From: Flavilitoribacter nigricans DSM 23189 = NBRC 102662
GTDB lineage: Bacteria > Bacteroidota > Bacteroidia > Chitinophagales > Saprospiraceae
Direction: 5' to 3'
Assembly (NCBI RefSeq): GCF_002646595.1
Contig: NZ_PDUD01000036.1
Span: 1 to 64,000, forward strand
Length of the DNA stretch: 64,000 nt
In this document: in pieces, positions 44,768 to 53,936 of the stretch
Numbering within the stretch: position 1 is the stretch's first letter
Layout of the letters: every line of letters starts with the position of its first letter
Translations under genes and position numbers: made by a program
Notes under the pieces: generated by a model
Told to the model about the DNA's origin: nothing
The model's input: the letters and a program-made list of their open reading frames with translations, nothing else
Databases searched by the model: none

Positions 44768-46579
44768 TTATTGCCCCCGATCGATCAGCTTCAATATGGT
44801 ATTCAGGTCCGGATCATTTCCTGAGATCAGGTCTTCCACCGTCCAATTGATCGGAATATCCGGAACGATGCCGCCATCCGGGGCTCCGTCCGGCGTATAG
44901 GAGCCGAATATCGGAATATCCACTTCGATCTGCGTATTGGGCAGCTTGGTAAAAAAGATCATCCCGCCGTTCATACCCCGCTGGTTGCCTCCAGTGGTCC
45001 GGCCGACCAGGGTACCCAGGTGGTACTTTTTCATATAAGTGGCCATGTAATGGGTGGCAGAACTATTGGCCGCATTGGTGATCAGGTAGGTTTTACCCTT
45101 GAAAGCGTTCTTGTCGGGTTTGAATTGCTGCTCCCGGCCGCTCACCGGTTTACTGAGGTAATTGCCATCGGCCTGTTGGACAACCTTTTTACCCAGATCA
45201 AAAACGGAGTCATCCCAGGTATTAATATAAGGTCGCAGGTCATCCGGAATACGTTGGAAGGCAGTTTTCATTGCCGGATTGTGCATCGTCACCGGTTTTT
45301 GCAGGAGCCGTTGCAGGATAAATTTATAGACCGCATCCGCACCACCGATATTATTCCGGATATCGATGATCAGTTGGGCATCGGGGCGGCTGCTGAGTTC
45401 CTGGAATGCCTCTTCCAGAAATTTTTCCCAGTCCATTTCCATGTGCCAGGTAACAAAGGTGCCCAGGCGGAGGTAGGCCACCTCCTCGCGCAGCCAGGAA
45501 AAAGACCAAAGTTCGTCATCAGTTTGGGTAAAGTCCGGATAGCGCTCCCGGAGGATGCGGTTGCGCTCCGATTTAGGGAGGGTGCGGACTTCCGTTTTAA
45601 AGGATGTCCCGCTTGGGTGGTCCATCACCGATAATTCCAGCCGATCCCCGACCGGGAATTCCAGAGGAAACAGTATATCGAAGTATTCAAATTTTTCCCG
45701 ACCATTTAATTGCAGACTATACCAGCGTCGGGCATCATTGCCACCGTCGGCACTGATGTAGGGGAGGAGGCGCTCCAGGATCTCCCGCACCGGTATGCCG
45801 TTGATCGTGAGCACTTCCACGCCGCGTCGCAGGCGTTCCTCCCCGGAGGCATTTTTATCGATGAAGATCCGACCGTCCATTATATTAAAGGTGACGGGCA
45901 GTCTGTCCGGCTGGTAAAAGAGCGCCTGTTTGATCAGGGAGGGTTGATTCCAGGGGTTGGTAATGGTATGGCTACATTGGATACCGGCAATGAAACGGGT
46001 AATATGTTTGTAGGCGCCGGGCAGATCATTTTCGGCCAGCATATTTTGCTCCAGCTTTTGGTAGGCTGCTTCCAGTTCCGCTTCCGTTATATAACGGTGC
46101 AGGTTGGGGTGGATGGTAGCAAGTGCCTGCTGCAAAACCGCAATATCTTCCCGGATCGCTGCCGGACTGAAGCGAATCTGCTGCAATTCGGCGGGGGAAA
46201 GCCAGTTATGGATATCGAAGGTGGCTTCGACCGTCAGTTGGTCCCGGTCCAGCTTCATTTGGCGGTTGTCATCGCCGTTGAGTTCAAATTCGGTGTCGTT
46301 TTTGACAAACTTGTACTGTAGGACCGGTTTATCGGTTTCCAGTTGCAGGGAGCCGGTAAATATCCCATCTCCGTCTTCGTCGGTCAGAAAAAAGGTCTGT
46401 TCCCAGGAAAGGGGCGCAAGATCACCACGAACCCCAATGCTCGCGGGACCTTTCGGTGATGGAACTTTCACAGCAAAGTCTATCTGACGGATCTGAGACG
46501 ATACGGAATGTCCGCACAGCATGGCCGTCAGCATGAACCAAAGAGAAAACCGGGATCTAAGCACAGTCATATTCATCAT
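44768..46579 (-). CDS. S41-family peptidase with N-terminal starch-binding-like domain
   Basis: A 603-residue exported protein starting at 46579 (two adjacent ATGs). Signal peptide ends near S-V-S-S-Q. Residues about 30-110 look like a CBM20-type beta-sandwich (I-G-V-R-G-D-L-A-P-L-S-W, D-G-D-G-I-F-T-G, Y-K-F-V). Then come a helical region and a PDZ-like part (V-L-T-I-N-G-I-P-V). The tail-specific protease domain (about 365-590) has R-N-N-I-G-G, the likely Ser in N-A-A-N-S-S-A-T, and G-R-T-T-G-G-N. It lies 109 bases after the TonB receptor gene on the same strand, so co-transcription is possible. Substrate unknown. Confidence 0.86.
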   Translation of the reverse strand: MMNMTVLRSRFSLWFMLTAMLCGHSVSSQIRQIDFAVKVPSPKGPASIGVRGDLAPLSWEQTFFLTDEDGDGIFTGSLQLETDKPVLQYKFVKNDTEFELNGDDNRQMKLDRDQLTVEATFDIHNWLSPAELQQIRFSPAAIREDIAVLQQALATIHPNLHRYITEAELEAAYQKLEQNMLAENDLPGAYKHITRFIAGIQCSHTITNPWNQPSLIKQALFYQPDRLPVTFNIMDGRIFIDKNASGEERLRRGVEVLTINGIPVREILERLLPYISADGGNDARRWYSLQLNGREKFEYFDILFPLEFPVGDRLELSVMDHPSGTSFKTEVRTLPKSERNRILRERYPDFTQTDDELWSFSWLREEVAYLRLGTFVTWHMEMDWEKFLEEAFQELSSRPDAQLIIDIRNNIGGADAVYKFILQRLLQKPVTMHNPAMKTAFQRIPDDLRPYINTWDDSVFDLGKKVVQQADGNYLSKPVSGREQQFKPDKNAFKGKTYLITNAANSSATHYMATYMKKYHLGTLVGRTTGGNQRGMNGGMIFFTKLPNTQIEVDIPIFGSYTPDGAPDGGIVPDIPINWTVEDLISGNDPDLNTILKLIDRGQ

Positions 46580-46688
46580 GATATTTTTTGGGCTTAAATC
46601 TCGGTTTTCCCCGGCGGGGTATCGGCTCAGATCAAAATACAAAGGACTCAAATGATCCAAAAAGTGTGCAGATCATAAATTGAGCACT

Positions 46689-49097
46689 CTAAAAATCCAG
46701 TACCAGGCCGATAATTGGCAATACCGATGAATTTTCCTGCTCAATGATCACCAGGGTATTCGGACTGATCACATTGCCCATTTCATCGCGGTCGAGCCCA
46801 TATTGCGGTTCTTCCGGCAGGTTCTGATTAAAGGCGTTCTGGAATTCCAGATAAACATCCAGGGCGAACTTCCGGAAGTTGAACTTCTTATCGATCCGGA
46901 TATCGGCCTGATTAAAGGAGGCTAGGCGTTCGCTGCCCAGGCGACTGTAATCGAGGATAATTGCCGGATAACGCTCCAGGGTGGCCGTTTCATCCACCGG
47001 TACGAAAGGAGATCGCCCGGCGTAGCGATAGCGCAGACTCAGCTCCCAGTTGCGTTTGAATTTATACCCGCCGGTAAAGGTGATCAACTGGCGGCTGTCC
47101 CAGAGGGAAGGCAGATAGGTATCCCCGCCGGCGCTGAATTCGCTGCGGAATAGGGTATAGGCCAGGATACCGTAGAAGTTTTTAGTGTACTGTTGCTGGA
47201 AGAGGAACTCCAGTCCGTAAGTGCGCCCTTTTCCATCACTGGTAATGGCCTCGCTGCCGAATACTTCAAACCCGGCGCCTTTATTGGCAAGGGAGACCTG
47301 ATCCAGGATCGAAACCGGATAACGATCGTAGTTTTTGTAGAAACCTTCCAGGGTGATCCGGGCGGAGGTATTGAGGTTGTACTCCAGACCGGCAACCAGG
47401 TGATCACTGCGAATGTAACGGGCGTCGCGGTTGACCAGCATTCCTTCGTTATTCCGGTAACCTAATATGGTGTAGGGCGGTATTTTGTAATAACGGCCGA
47501 CCGAAGCATTCAATCGCCAGCGTTTCGCGGGATCCAGCGCATAGGAAAGCGACAGCCGCGGGGAAAGGGTCGTCAGTAACTGTTGTTCTTCATTGGTAAA
47601 GGTATTGGCGTCGCTGCGCAGCCCCAGTGATATATCCAGCCGGTTGTTGAACACCGAGCGGGAGGCCTGGGCGAAAAACCCGTAACGCCAGAAGTCGATG
47701 GCCGACGTGAAGTTAAGATCGTCCACCAGGTTGACAGTCTCATTCGAATAATCGGCCTTCTGGAGGACCAGACCGGCGCTGAGGATCCAGTCGCCCCAAT
47801 AGCGCGTTTGCTCGTGACGGAGTTTGAGCTCGCTTTCCCGGGAGTCGTTGGAAAAGTACAATCCGCTCTGGCCGACATTGTCCGTAAAGCGGGAAAAGCC
47901 ATTATTCAGTACATTATTGCTGAGAACCGTCCGCATGGAGCCGGAGCCGTCCTTCAGTCGGCGATTCCAGCTGATGCCCGTCGTGACGGACCACTGTTTG
48001 ATAATGGGAACCTGATCGAGCGTGGCCTGTTGTTCCGGTTCGAATTCTTCCAGCTCATTCACGCTAAAATCGTCGATGGATCCGATCCCGATCAGACTGA
48101 TGTCGTTGTAATCATCAATTTTGTGATTGATCTTATACTGATAATCCCAGTAATCGGGCAGAATAGGTAGTCCGATCAGTTTGAAGAGAAATTGGAGATA
48201 ACTCCGGCGGCCCGAAACGAGGAAGGTTGTATTGCTGTTCTCCCGGCCGCCTTTGAACAGGGGGCCTTCCAGGGTAAGGGCCGTTTCGCTCGCGCTGACC
48301 CGGATGTTGGTGCGGAAGCGCTGGGCATTTCCGAGGCGCTGGTCGAACTGCACCACGCCGGACAGCGGATTATCGTAGCGGGCATCGAAGGCGGAAGTGG
48401 ACAGATCAACCTGTTCCACAAAGGAAACGTTGATCAGACCAACCGGCCCGCCGGCACTGCCCTGCGTACTGAAATGGTTGATATTGGGGATCTCGACCCC
48501 GTCCAGGTAATAGACATTCTCGTTGGGAGCGCCACCCCGGATAATGATATCGTTGCGAAAGCCGCCGACCGACCCCGCCACTCCGGGAAGGGACTGGACC
48601 ACCTTGGCGATGTCGTTATTGCCGCCGGGGTAAGTAGCGATCTCCACGGCAGAAAGCGTCTGGGAAGACAGCGGGGTCACCATATCTTCCCGGGAACTGG
48701 CGGAAACCACCACTTCATTGAGTTGCTCTACCGCTTCCTGCAGCTCGAAATTCAGGGCGGGGTTACCGGCCGAACGAATGATCACGTTAAAACGCGTGTC
48801 CTTCTGGTACCCCAGATAAGTGGCGGATATCTGATAAGTTTGGGTAGGAATATTGGTGATCTCGTAGAAACCGTCCAGATCGGTCACGGCCCCCAGTTGA
48901 GTCTCTTCAATGGATACCGCCGCGCCGATCAGCGGTTCACCGCTCCGTGCATCCCGCACGTAGCCCGAAAGGGATCCGGTGTTTTGGGCGGATAGCCAGA
49001 CCGGTCCCGTGAAAAATAAAGTGATCGTAAAGATCAGCGCGGATACAAACGATGTTTGAGTACTACCGGACTTCCGGATGAAGCGAATTTTTAACAT
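46689..49097 (-). CDS. TonB-dependent outer-membrane receptor
   Basis: An 802-residue receptor starting at 49097. After the signal peptide (to about residue 38, W-L-S-A-Q) comes a carboxypeptidase-D regulatory-like domain (G-S-L-S-G-Y-V-R-D-A-R-S-G-E-P-L-I-G-A). The plug domain follows (about 125-245; P-G-V-A-G-S-V-G-G-F-R-N-D-I-I-I-R-G-G, Y-Y-L-D-G-V-E-I-P), and a 22-stranded barrel makes up the rest. There is no SusD partner, so it is not a classical glycan utilisation pair. A MarR regulator is divergent and 133 bases away, which makes it a candidate regulator. The cargo is unknown. Confidence 0.93.
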   Translation of the reverse strand: MLKIRFIRKSGSTQTSFVSALIFTITLFFTGPVWLSAQNTGSLSGYVRDARSGEPLIGAAVSIEETQLGAVTDLDGFYEITNIPTQTYQISATYLGYQKDTRFNVIIRSAGNPALNFELQEAVEQLNEVVVSASSREDMVTPLSSQTLSAVEIATYPGGNNDIAKVVQSLPGVAGSVGGFRNDIIIRGGAPNENVYYLDGVEIPNINHFSTQGSAGGPVGLINVSFVEQVDLSTSAFDARYDNPLSGVVQFDQRLGNAQRFRTNIRVSASETALTLEGPLFKGGRENSNTTFLVSGRRSYLQFLFKLIGLPILPDYWDYQYKINHKIDDYNDISLIGIGSIDDFSVNELEEFEPEQQATLDQVPIIKQWSVTTGISWNRRLKDGSGSMRTVLSNNVLNNGFSRFTDNVGQSGLYFSNDSRESELKLRHEQTRYWGDWILSAGLVLQKADYSNETVNLVDDLNFTSAIDFWRYGFFAQASRSVFNNRLDISLGLRSDANTFTNEEQQLLTTLSPRLSLSYALDPAKRWRLNASVGRYYKIPPYTILGYRNNEGMLVNRDARYIRSDHLVAGLEYNLNTSARITLEGFYKNYDRYPVSILDQVSLANKGAGFEVFGSEAITSDGKGRTYGLEFLFQQQYTKNFYGILAYTLFRSEFSAGGDTYLPSLWDSRQLITFTGGYKFKRNWELSLRYRYAGRSPFVPVDETATLERYPAIILDYSRLGSERLASFNQADIRIDKKFNFRKFALDVYLEFQNAFNQNLPEEPQYGLDRDEMGNVISPNTLVIIEQENSSVLPIIGLVLDF

Positions 49098-49230
49098 TCT
49101 GGCGATACTTTTGTTGTAGAGCTTATTTAAGCACAATTGGTCGGGGCCTAGCTCCCAATTTCATTTCAATTTATATCCAGAACCATTATCTTATGGAATT
49201 GTTTTTAAATTAGTACAAAATTGTAATAAT

Positions 49231-49866
49231 TTGAATGACCCACATCTTTTGCGGGAACTGGTAGATCATTATCTGGAGTACGCCGGGAGTAATCACAAAC
49301 AGGAATTGCCGGAGTTTGCGGCCTGGTTGCGCGACCGCACGCAGGCGAAAGCAGGTACGGAACTGTCGCCGCAGTTGCAGGATGCGGTGAAGTATAAGGG
49401 CCTGGTGCTGGCGGTTGCCGAACAATGGGGACGCCTGTCCCAGTTTGCGGCCGTCTGGAGCAAAATGGCATTTGCCACCCTGCCGATCAAGACCTTTGCG
49501 GAATACGGACTCCTGAAGTACATCTCGGAATTAAATAACCCGACCAAAACGGATCTGGTGGAAATGTCGATGCTGGAAAAAAGTACCTGCTATGAGATCA
49601 TCCGCCGCCTCCAGCAAATGGATCTGGTGGAGGAAGATCGCGATGCCGCGGATAAACGCATCCGCCGCGTGCGACTGACGCCGGCAGGGCAGGAAGTGGT
49701 CAGTGGGGGAGACGAACAACTTTTGAAGATCTCCCGTGTGCTGGTCGGAGACCTCGACCGGGAACACCAGACCCAGCTGTTAGGGATCTTAATTCAATTG
49801 AATGATTTTCATTTTCGCCTGTACCAGCAGGATCACGAAGTGGTGCGGAAAGACTATTTTGAGTGA
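49231..49866 (+). CDS. MarR-family transcriptional regulator
   Basis: A 211-residue winged-helix regulator. No in-frame ATG precedes the conserved part, so TTG at 49231 is the likely start. Residues 1-70 form an extra N-terminal helix region (L-V-D-H-Y-L-E-Y, then L-P-E-F-A-A-W-L). The MarR domain follows at about 85-190: L-P-I-K-T-F-A-E-Y-G-L-L-K-Y-I, T-D-L-V-E-M-S-M-L-E-K-S-T-C-Y-E-I-I-R-R-L and the wing D-A-A-D-K-R-I-R-R-V-R-L-T. It is divergent from the TonB receptor gene and probably regulates that intergenic region. An AT-rich stretch (about 49199-49230) could hold its operator. Confidence 0.9.
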   Translation: MNDPHLLRELVDHYLEYAGSNHKQELPEFAAWLRDRTQAKAGTELSPQLQDAVKYKGLVLAVAEQWGRLSQFAAVWSKMAFATLPIKTFAEYGLLKYISELNNPTKTDLVEMSMLEKSTCYEIIRRLQQMDLVEEDRDAADKRIRRVRLTPAGQEVVSGGDEQLLKISRVLVGDLDREHQTQLLGILIQLNDFHFRLYQQDHEVVRKDYFE

Positions 49867-49879
49867 TCTACTCACAGCT

Positions 49880-50476
49880 TTATTGCCCTTTCTCGTGATT
49901 GCTCCGGTTCGCTTGTTTCACTTCCACCGTTTCAATAGTTCCCCAACCAAGGCAACCCAGTCGGTAGGAAATATGTACAGCCACGGGATAATTTTCGGAG
50001 GCGTCGTAATACCGGTCAGAAATATACACCTCATCGGTGATCCGGCCATTGCTAATCTTGATGCGAGGAAATTTTCGCCAGGGGCCTGATCCACGTTTAA
50101 GAGGGCCTGCATTTAAAACGATAAAATTCTCAGCATGCACATCCTCTTTCGTAATTAGGTAGTTCGTACCTAGCAGGACACTATCCAGGAAACCGCCGAA
50201 CATAATACCGCTTCCCAACAGGATAAATAGGAAAATGGCTAATTGATAAGCTTTTAGCCGAAAACCGCTGATGTTTCGATAGGACTGTTTACTATCCAGT
50301 TCCAATTGCCTAAATAAATAAGTAGCTCCGATAAGAGTCGGGATTAGCAGTAACCACCAGGTCCATAGCTGATTTCTAAGAGTTAGCTCCCGTAGATAAA
50401 AATTCAGAAGATGGGACAGGCATCCCAGACCAAACAGGCGTTTTATACCTTTTTCGGTAAAAAGATTTTTGCTCAT
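49880..50476 (-). CDS. Small membrane protein of unknown function
   Basis: A 198-residue protein with three likely hydrophobic segments: one near residues 14-28 (weak), one at 38-55 (L-W-T-W-W-L-L-L-I-P-T-L-I-G-A) and one at 78-98 (L-A-I-F-L-F-I-L-L-G-S-G-I-M-F-G-G). A soluble, beta-rich C-terminal domain follows (about 105-198; K-I-S-N-G-R-I-T-D-E-V-Y-I-S). Not recognised. It is the last of several small minus-strand genes, and converges with the MarR gene only 13 bases away. Confidence 0.65.
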   Translation of the reverse strand: MSKNLFTEKGIKRLFGLGCLSHLLNFYLRELTLRNQLWTWWLLLIPTLIGATYLFRQLELDSKQSYRNISGFRLKAYQLAIFLFILLGSGIMFGGFLDSVLLGTNYLITKEDVHAENFIVLNAGPLKRGSGPWRKFPRIKISNGRITDEVYISDRYYDASENYPVAVHISYRLGCLGWGTIETVEVKQANRSNHEKGQ

Positions 50477-50509
50477 CCTTCAGAGTCTGATTCAGCGAAA
50501 ACTACGTTT

Positions 50510-50884
50510 TTAAATAAAAATCGTACCCGTCCGGGGCTCCTTACCTTCACCTTCGAGGCGGTATTTCAGATAAGGAACTTCGGCCGTAGTATTGATCTCC
50601 ACAATCACTATATTCTGGCGTAGTGCCCGCATAAAGGCCGCTTCTTTGGAATAAACCGGCATATTGATCCCGGCATCTCTTAGACTTTGCTCGCAGTCTG
50701 TGCCTTCGCAAAAATCGTTCTGGGATACGTAGGCATGGGGAAACTGTTCGATAAAGTTCCGCACGGGCTCTTCCCGGGCCAACTTTTCAAACAACATTTC
50801 TTCGATGCGGAGGGAATCGTTTACTGCCGACTGGCAGGCGGCGAATAGAACAACAGAGAAGGAGAGGAAAATTAGTGTGCGCAT
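50510..50884 (-). CDS. Small lipoprotein of unknown function
   Basis: A 124-residue protein with a lipoprotein signal (V-L-F-A-A-C). The mature part has two cysteines (F-C-E-G-T-D-C-E) that may form a disulfide and a C-terminal strand region (Y-L-K-Y-R-L-E-G-E). No family was recognised. It lies 33 bases upstream of the membrane protein gene, probably in the same transcript. Confidence 0.65.
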   Translation of the reverse strand: MRTLIFLSFSVVLFAACQSAVNDSLRIEEMLFEKLAREEPVRNFIEQFPHAYVSQNDFCEGTDCEQSLRDAGINMPVYSKEAAFMRALRQNIVIVEINTTAEVPYLKYRLEGEGKEPRTGTIFI

Positions 50885-51052
50885 AATTCAGGGTTTATCT
50901 GGAAAGATGCAACCGGCAAAGATCCTGGTGGCTGGGCGGCCTCAATTCAACAGACCGTCAGGACACCGGTCACCGGAGCGTACTCCACCCGTGAAAGATA
51001 GGGATAAATACCGCGCAAAGCAATACAATGGAGTTTCTAAACGGTAGGGAGA

Positions 51053-51460
51053 TCAAGCTTTGCCATCCTGCATGGCCAGGCGGTAGGCCATGACGGCCAG
51101 GATAATGGTAATGGGAGTGAAGATAAGCGTTTCGGATCCCGAACTGGAAGAGAGGTTACCGGCCGTATTCAATAGCAGGAAAACGAAAATTACCCACATG
51201 GCCGTTTGCGAAAACCCCTGAAAGCGGGGAGATTGGATATAACCCACCCGGATCGCGATCATCAACATCATCAGGGCACTGACCACAATGGCCCCGATCT
51301 CCATCATCACCACCTGGGAATTGGTTTCCAGATTTCCTCCCCAGATCATTCCCGGATTGATGATTCCGGAGATCACCAGCAGGTGAAAAACAACCAGTGC
51401 GCCGAGAGCCACCAGCAGAATATTGGCGGCAAGTTGGAGGGAGATGTATCGCTTGAACAT
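51053..51460 (-). CDS. Four-helix membrane protein of unknown function
   Basis: A 135-residue integral membrane protein with four clear hydrophobic segments (about 10-32, 48-70, 84-102, 110-127) and very short loops. Small proteins of this layout are common and poorly characterised. It follows yidC after a hairpin. No function can be assigned. Confidence 0.65.
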   Translation of the reverse strand: MFKRYISLQLAANILLVALGALVVFHLLVISGIINPGMIWGGNLETNSQVVMMEIGAIVVSALMMLMIAIRVGYIQSPRFQGFSQTAMWVIFVFLLLNTAGNLSSSSGSETLIFTPITIILAVMAYRLAMQDGKA

Positions 51461-51484
51461 AATTAAAGGGCCTTAGAAGAGTAG

Positions 51485-51513
51485 CGGTACCCGGCAGCAG
51501 CTGCCGGATACCG
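51485..51513 (-). terminator. Hairpin directly after yidC
   Basis: The stem CGGTACCCGGCAG (51485-51497) pairs with 51501-51513 with one mismatch round a three-base loop, seven bases past the yidC stop. Very stable. No T-run follows on the minus strand, so it may stabilise the mRNA 3' end rather than terminate. Confidence 0.65.
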
Positions 51514-51519
51514 AAAATA

Positions 51520-53430
51520 CTATTTCCGTTTGCCGGATTTTCCTTTCTGTGCCTGTCTTTCGGCCTGAACGCGCTGTTGCTCTTTCATGGCCGCTTCCAA
51601 ACGTTCCTGGAAACCGGATTTTTTCTTTTTAGGTTTTTTCTTGTAGGCTTCCAGTTCCTCCTGGATCTTATCCTGATTGATGATGTAGTTCTTGGTCACC
51701 ACCGTTTGGGTGATGTTGAACAGGTTACTGAACAGGAGATAACAGGTCAGACCGGCCGCGAAGCTGTTGAAGAATCCCAGGAACATGATCGGCATGATGT
51801 ACTGCAGGTACTTCATCGCCGGATTGGACCCGAAATCCATATGCTTGGTGTTGTAATAGGTATAGATCAGCGTCGTTACCGCCCAGAGCAGGGTAAACAA
51901 GCTCAGGTGAGCCCCGAAGAAGGGGATCTCGAACGGCAGCCGCGCGATCACATCGTAGGAAGACAGGTCAGTCGCCCAGAGGAAGCTGGCCTGACGGAAC
52001 TCGATAGAGGCCGGGAAGAAACGGTACAATGCAAACCAGATCGGCATCTGTAAGACCATCGGCATACAGCCACCGAGTGGGTTCACCCCGAACTCGCGGT
52101 ACAGCTTCATGGTCTCCATCTGCACCTGTTGCTGGTCGCCTTTGTATTTTTCCTTCATCTTCTCGATCCGCGGCTTCAGTGCTGCCATCTTGTTTTGCGA
52201 GTACAGCATTTTGTAGGTCAGCGGATACAGGGCCAGTTTAACCAGGAAGGTCAGTACCAGAATGACGATACCGGCGCTGCCGATAAAACTGGAAAGGAAA
52301 CTGAAGATCGGGCGAATCACCCAACGGTTGACCGTTCCGAAAATACTCCAGCCGAACGGAATGATATCCTCCAGGTCCGGCCCGGCGGCCCGCAACAGGG
52401 CATATTCGTTGGGACCGACATAGAAATCCATATTGAACGACTCGCTCGAACCGCGTCCGAACGGAATGTCCACCTGGGTATTCAGCACCTTCAGATCATC
52501 GTTGGTCACATCGAGCATCTCGGTTTCCAGCAGGGCGCCGCTGAAGGCTGTCTCGGCGATCAGACTGCTGTTGAAGAACTGATTGGTATTACTGACCCAT
52601 TTCAGTTTTTGGTCATCCAGTTTTTCAATATCGTCCGACGTACAGGAACAATAATCCGGATCGTCATCGACCGGCTTGTAGTAGGCCGTAGAGTAATTTC
52701 GCTCGTAGTTGGTGTTCAGCTCGATCTTATCCAGGTAGTTCAGCCATTTCAGCTGCACTTTTTCCACGTTTCCGGACAGCACCTGGTCCATTCCCTCGAA
52801 ACGGATGTCGTAATCGATGACGTAGGAACCTTCCCGCAGGGTATATTTTTGTTCGAAATAACGGTTACCGCCCGCACTCGCCCGGAAGGTGATCTGGCGG
52901 GTGTTCAGATCGACCGTGGGCGTAAAAATGAGGTCATCGGTATTGACCCCACCACTGGGAACGTTGGCCATTGGCAGATAATAGCCGAAGCGGTTCTTTT
53001 CATCCTCCAGCAGTTTCAGCGGCACTTTGGTCTGTTCCCCCTTTTCGTCTTCCAGCACCTTGAAGTAATTCTTCAGCATGACGCTCGTGATCCGGCCACC
53101 CTTGGAATTAAAGGTGACGGACATCAGGTCATTTTCCAGACGGTAAACTTTCCCATCTCCGGAAGCGGCAGCCGCAAATGGGCCGAAAGTACCGCTCAGT
53201 TGAGCCTGTCGGAGGGAGTCGTTAACAATTTGGAGGGTATCACCACCGATAGGAACCGTCGGTTCGATGCTGGTGTCTATCTCAGCGTAGGGCTGATTTT
53301 GGGCCAGGGCGATTGAATCCTGGCGGCGTTTTTCTAATTCTAATTGTTCCGGCGTCGGTGCGTTAAATTGCTGCCAGAGTACCAGCAACAAAAAGATCAG
53401 TACAAAACCGATCACCGTATTTCTGTCCAT
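51520..53430 (-). CDS. yidC: Membrane protein insertase YidC
   Basis: A 636-residue insertase that places and folds inner-membrane proteins, alone or with SecYEG. The start at 53430 gives the familiar M-D-R-N-T-V-I-G-F-V-L-I; an ATG three codons earlier is also open. TM1 (residues 4-20) is followed by the large periplasmic beta-sandwich (about 70-360) typical of Gram-negative YidC. Four or five core helices follow (about 375-595), including L-V-K-L-A-L-Y-P-L-T-Y-K, P-M-V-L-Q-M-P-I-W-F-A-L-Y and L-T-C-Y-L-L-F-S-N-L. The C-tail is highly basic, which favours ribosome contact. Confidence 0.97.
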   Translation of the reverse strand: MDRNTVIGFVLIFLLLVLWQQFNAPTPEQLELEKRRQDSIALAQNQPYAEIDTSIEPTVPIGGDTLQIVNDSLRQAQLSGTFGPFAAAASGDGKVYRLENDLMSVTFNSKGGRITSVMLKNYFKVLEDEKGEQTKVPLKLLEDEKNRFGYYLPMANVPSGGVNTDDLIFTPTVDLNTRQITFRASAGGNRYFEQKYTLREGSYVIDYDIRFEGMDQVLSGNVEKVQLKWLNYLDKIELNTNYERNYSTAYYKPVDDDPDYCSCTSDDIEKLDDQKLKWVSNTNQFFNSSLIAETAFSGALLETEMLDVTNDDLKVLNTQVDIPFGRGSSESFNMDFYVGPNEYALLRAAGPDLEDIIPFGWSIFGTVNRWVIRPIFSFLSSFIGSAGIVILVLTFLVKLALYPLTYKMLYSQNKMAALKPRIEKMKEKYKGDQQQVQMETMKLYREFGVNPLGGCMPMVLQMPIWFALYRFFPASIEFRQASFLWATDLSSYDVIARLPFEIPFFGAHLSLFTLLWAVTTLIYTYYNTKHMDFGSNPAMKYLQYIMPIMFLGFFNSFAAGLTCYLLFSNLFNITQTVVTKNYIINQDKIQEELEAYKKKPKKKKSGFQERLEAAMKEQQRVQAERQAQKGKSGKRK

Positions 53431-53492
53431 TCCCATCAATAGTCGATTAGATAAAAAAAATGAGCCGTTGGGCCCTCTTTTTAAAAACAGGG

Positions 53493-53524
53493 CAAAGGTA
53501 CAATTTTACGGAAGCTTACAACAA
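53493..53524 (-). promoter_or_regulatory. Probable yidC promoter
   Basis: On the minus strand TTGT (53521-53524) is followed after 20 bases by TACCTTTG (53493-53500), an exact -7 consensus match. The leader would be about 55-60 bases. A small inverted repeat (CAATAATC 53522-53529 / GATTATTG 53536-53543) overlaps the upstream box and could be an operator. Confidence 0.6.
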
Positions 53525-53680
53525 TAATCCTAGATGATTATTGCCTGTTGTAGGACTAAGAAGAGCTGGTCGGGGATGGAGGACGGTAGCATCGGCCAAT
53601 TCCACCGGGTTTTGGGGACAAATTATCCGGAAAATCCGTTACCGGATCAAAACCGGTTTCGGAGGTTTGGACACATGAAA

Positions 53681-53806
53681 AAAAGGAAAAAACATTGCTC
53701 GTAGAAAAGGTACTAATAAGCCATCAAAGGCCCGGTTGATACCCGGGACGGCTCCATTTTCACTGACTACGAGCTTCACTACGGGTAGCCGAAAGTTCTT
53801 CCTTTT
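53681..53806. ncRNA. Possible structured RNA upstream of yidC
   Basis: Inside a 497-base gene-free stretch (53440-53936), GCTCGTAG (53697-53704) and CTACGAGC (53767-53774) form a perfect 8-bp stem. Within it a symmetric open region of about 13-14 bases per side leads to AGCC/GGCT and a CCCGG/CCGGG hairpin. Outside it AAAAGGAA (53681-53688) can pair with TTCCTTTT (53799-53806). Closing stem, large central bubble and terminal hairpin recall 6S-type RNAs, but length and strand are uncertain. On the minus strand a T-run follows the 8-bp stem. Confidence 0.35.
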
Positions 53807-53936
53807 AAGATTTAAAACTTTGATTAACGGAGGTTTACACTCCTGAAAAGGTCTAGATCAGGCACAAAACGGTCTAAGGCACAAAATCGTGGGGGACGAT
53901 CTTGCGTGAATTGAATATGCAGTGATCCGGGATGGC

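Noticed and set aside
52129-53316. Long plus-strand frame opposite yidC
   Set aside because: The yidC reading is certain and the opposite frame shows no domain or signal.
53697-53774. tRNA gene
   Set aside because: The closing stem is 8 bp and neither strand shows a T-arm with GTTC, an anticodon arm of normal size, or conserved D-loop bases.
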